Below, in pieces: positions 63,171 through 64,000 of a stretch of DNA of 64,000 nt. How positions within the stretch are numbered: the stretch's first letter is position 1; each line of letters starts with the position of its first letter. Source of the DNA: Chryseobacterium cucumeris (lineage in GTDB: Bacteria > Bacteroidota > Bacteroidia > Flavobacteriales > Weeksellaceae); the NCBI RefSeq assembly GCF_001593385.1, contig NZ_LUVZ01000044.1, positions 186,001 through 250,000 on the forward strand. The letters are read 5' to 3'. The position numbers and the translations under genes are program-made. Under the pieces are notes generated by a model. It was not told where the DNA came from. It saw nothing but the letters and a program-made list of their open reading frames with translations, and searched no databases.

Positions 63171-64000
63171 TTAATCATTTTCAAATTCTTCAAACGGAAT
63201 TTTTAGTTGAACCGAAACCTGCTTTTTTTCTTCTGTATTCAGGTGAGAGAGAGATAATCCGAGCAAACGCACAGCTTTATCAAAAGGACGAAGTTCCCAA
63301 AGTTTTTTTCCGGTGTTATAATACTGTTCCGGTGATGAAAAATAATCTTCCTTTGTGATGCTTCTTGTGAAAAGAGAGAAATCTTTGTATTTTATTTTTA
63401 ACGTTAAAGTTCTACCCAGAATATTATTTTTCTGTAGCCTTTGATGAATTTCTTCTGCAAGACTTTCCAGTTTTTCATTGATCTGTTGTTCATCCAGTAG
63501 ATCTTCAAAAAAAGTTCTTTCTACAGCCACACTTTTCTGAATCCGATGAGGTTTTACTTCAGAAGTATGAATTCCGCGAACCACATTATAATAGTGCTGG
63601 CCGGATTTTCCAAAAAGTCTTATCAGATCTTCAAGTGATCTCTTTTTTAAATCTTTTCCTTTGTAAATTCCTAAACTAAACATTTTGTTAGCCGTAACCT
63701 TTCCAACGCCGTAAAATTTTTCTACAGGCAGCTCTTCCAGAAAATGCTCCATTTTATCAGGATGAATGGTTTTCTGGCCGTTCGGTTTATTAATGTCGGA
63801 AGCTACTTTAGCTAAAAACTTATTGACGGAAATTCCTGCAGAAGCTGTTAATCCGGTCTGTTCAAAAATTTTCTGACGGATTTCTTTGGCGATCAGATTC
63901 GCAGATTCCATACCTTTTTTATTTTCGGTGACATCCAGATAAGCTTCATCCAGAGACAGAGGTTCTACCAGATCAGTATATTCATAGAAAATTTCCCGGA
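63171..64000 (-). CDS. dinB: DNA polymerase IV, N-terminal part outside window
   Basis: Partial: the frame stays open to the window edge (64000), beyond the internal ATG at 63911, and upstream it encodes the catalytic motif EPLSLDEAYLDVT. The rest is a Y-family polymerase: SANLIAKEIRQKIFEQTGLTASAGISVNKFLAKVASDINKPNGQ (palm), VEKFYGVGKVTANKM (helix-hairpin-helix), and a little-finger domain ending ...VQLKIPFEEFEND. It performs translesion synthesis. Convergent with nothing; the amylase ATG lies 45 bp from its stop on the same strand, so dinB is upstream of the amylase gene. Confidence 0.92.
   Translation of the reverse strand, partial: REIFYEYTDLVEPLSLDEAYLDVTENKKGMESANLIAKEIRQKIFEQTGLTASAGISVNKFLAKVASDINKPNGQKTIHPDKMEHFLEELPVEKFYGVGKVTANKMFSLGIYKGKDLKKRSLEDLIRLFGKSGQHYYNVVRGIHTSEVKPHRIQKSVAVERTFFEDLLDEQQINEKLESLAEEIHQRLQKNNILGRTLTLKIKYKDFSLFTRSITKEDYFSSPEQYYNTGKKLWELRPFDKAVRLLGLSLSHLNTEEKKQVSVQLKIPFEEFEND

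Noticed and set aside
1-64000. CRISPR arrays, rRNA operons and insertion sequences
   Set aside because: No regularly spaced repeats, rRNA sequence or transposase frame was found.

Overview
This window is chromosomal DNA from a member of the Bacteroidota, most likely a Chryseobacterium-like Weeksellaceae. The signs are Bacteroidota-type promoters (TTTG, about 19 bp, TAnnTTTG) in front of many genes, Por-secretion (T9SS) C-terminal sorting domains, DUF5777, DUF4394 and DUF3467 family proteins, and core-gene sequences and order typical of flavobacteria. No species name can be proved from the sequence alone.

Layout. (1) Positions 1-9358 are a visibly more A+T-rich accessory region that ends exactly at the 3' end of the tmRNA gene, a classic integration site. 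It holds the end of an S41 peptidase gene, a LanC cyclase and a split LanB dehydratase (class I lanthipeptide-type maturation), a TIR-domain protein with an HNH-type protein (probable defence pair), an unrecognised gene, and an ArdA antirestriction gene with a short leader ORF. (2) 9359-12456 is core: ssrA (minus strand), rpsU, xerC, hpf, and seven tRNA genes that include a tandem duplication of a Thr-Tyr-Gly unit. (3) 12596-20506 holds a two-component system and a CzcCBA-type heavy-metal RND efflux operon, followed by a convergent secreted DUF4394 protein. (4) 22289-43079 is the tuf/trnW/secE/nusG/rplKAJL/rpoBC region, interrupted twice by genes for secreted proteins: three small paralogues between nusG and rplK, and an adhesin-like protein plus a T9SS protein between rplL and rpoB. 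(5) 43286-49449 is an operon of a large beta-propeller T9SS protein, a lipoprotein, a small membrane-anchored protein and a TonB-dependent receptor. (6) 49576-53445 is a Crp/Fnr regulator followed by a cluster of exported proteins: a DUF5777 barrel, a c-type-haem lipoprotein, YceI, an ankyrin-repeat protein and a DOMON-like T9SS protein. A Crp-like palindrome lies at class II distance from the cluster promoter. (7) 53550-64000 carries GNAT and ENPP-type genes, a divergent NmrA/HxlR pair like ytfG/ytfH, a zinc alcohol dehydrogenase with a divergent AraC regulator, a carboxylesterase, an overlooked 55-residue Cys-rich peptide with a bacteriocin-type leader, a cytoplasmic alpha-amylase, and the 5'-truncated dinB.

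The strongest candidates for something undescribed are the Crp-controlled exported haem cluster in region 6, the Cys-rich peptide at 61428-61595, and the ssrA-linked island with its lanthipeptide enzymes and TIR-HNH pair. Several annotated starts differ from the longest open frame; the reasons are given in the entries.
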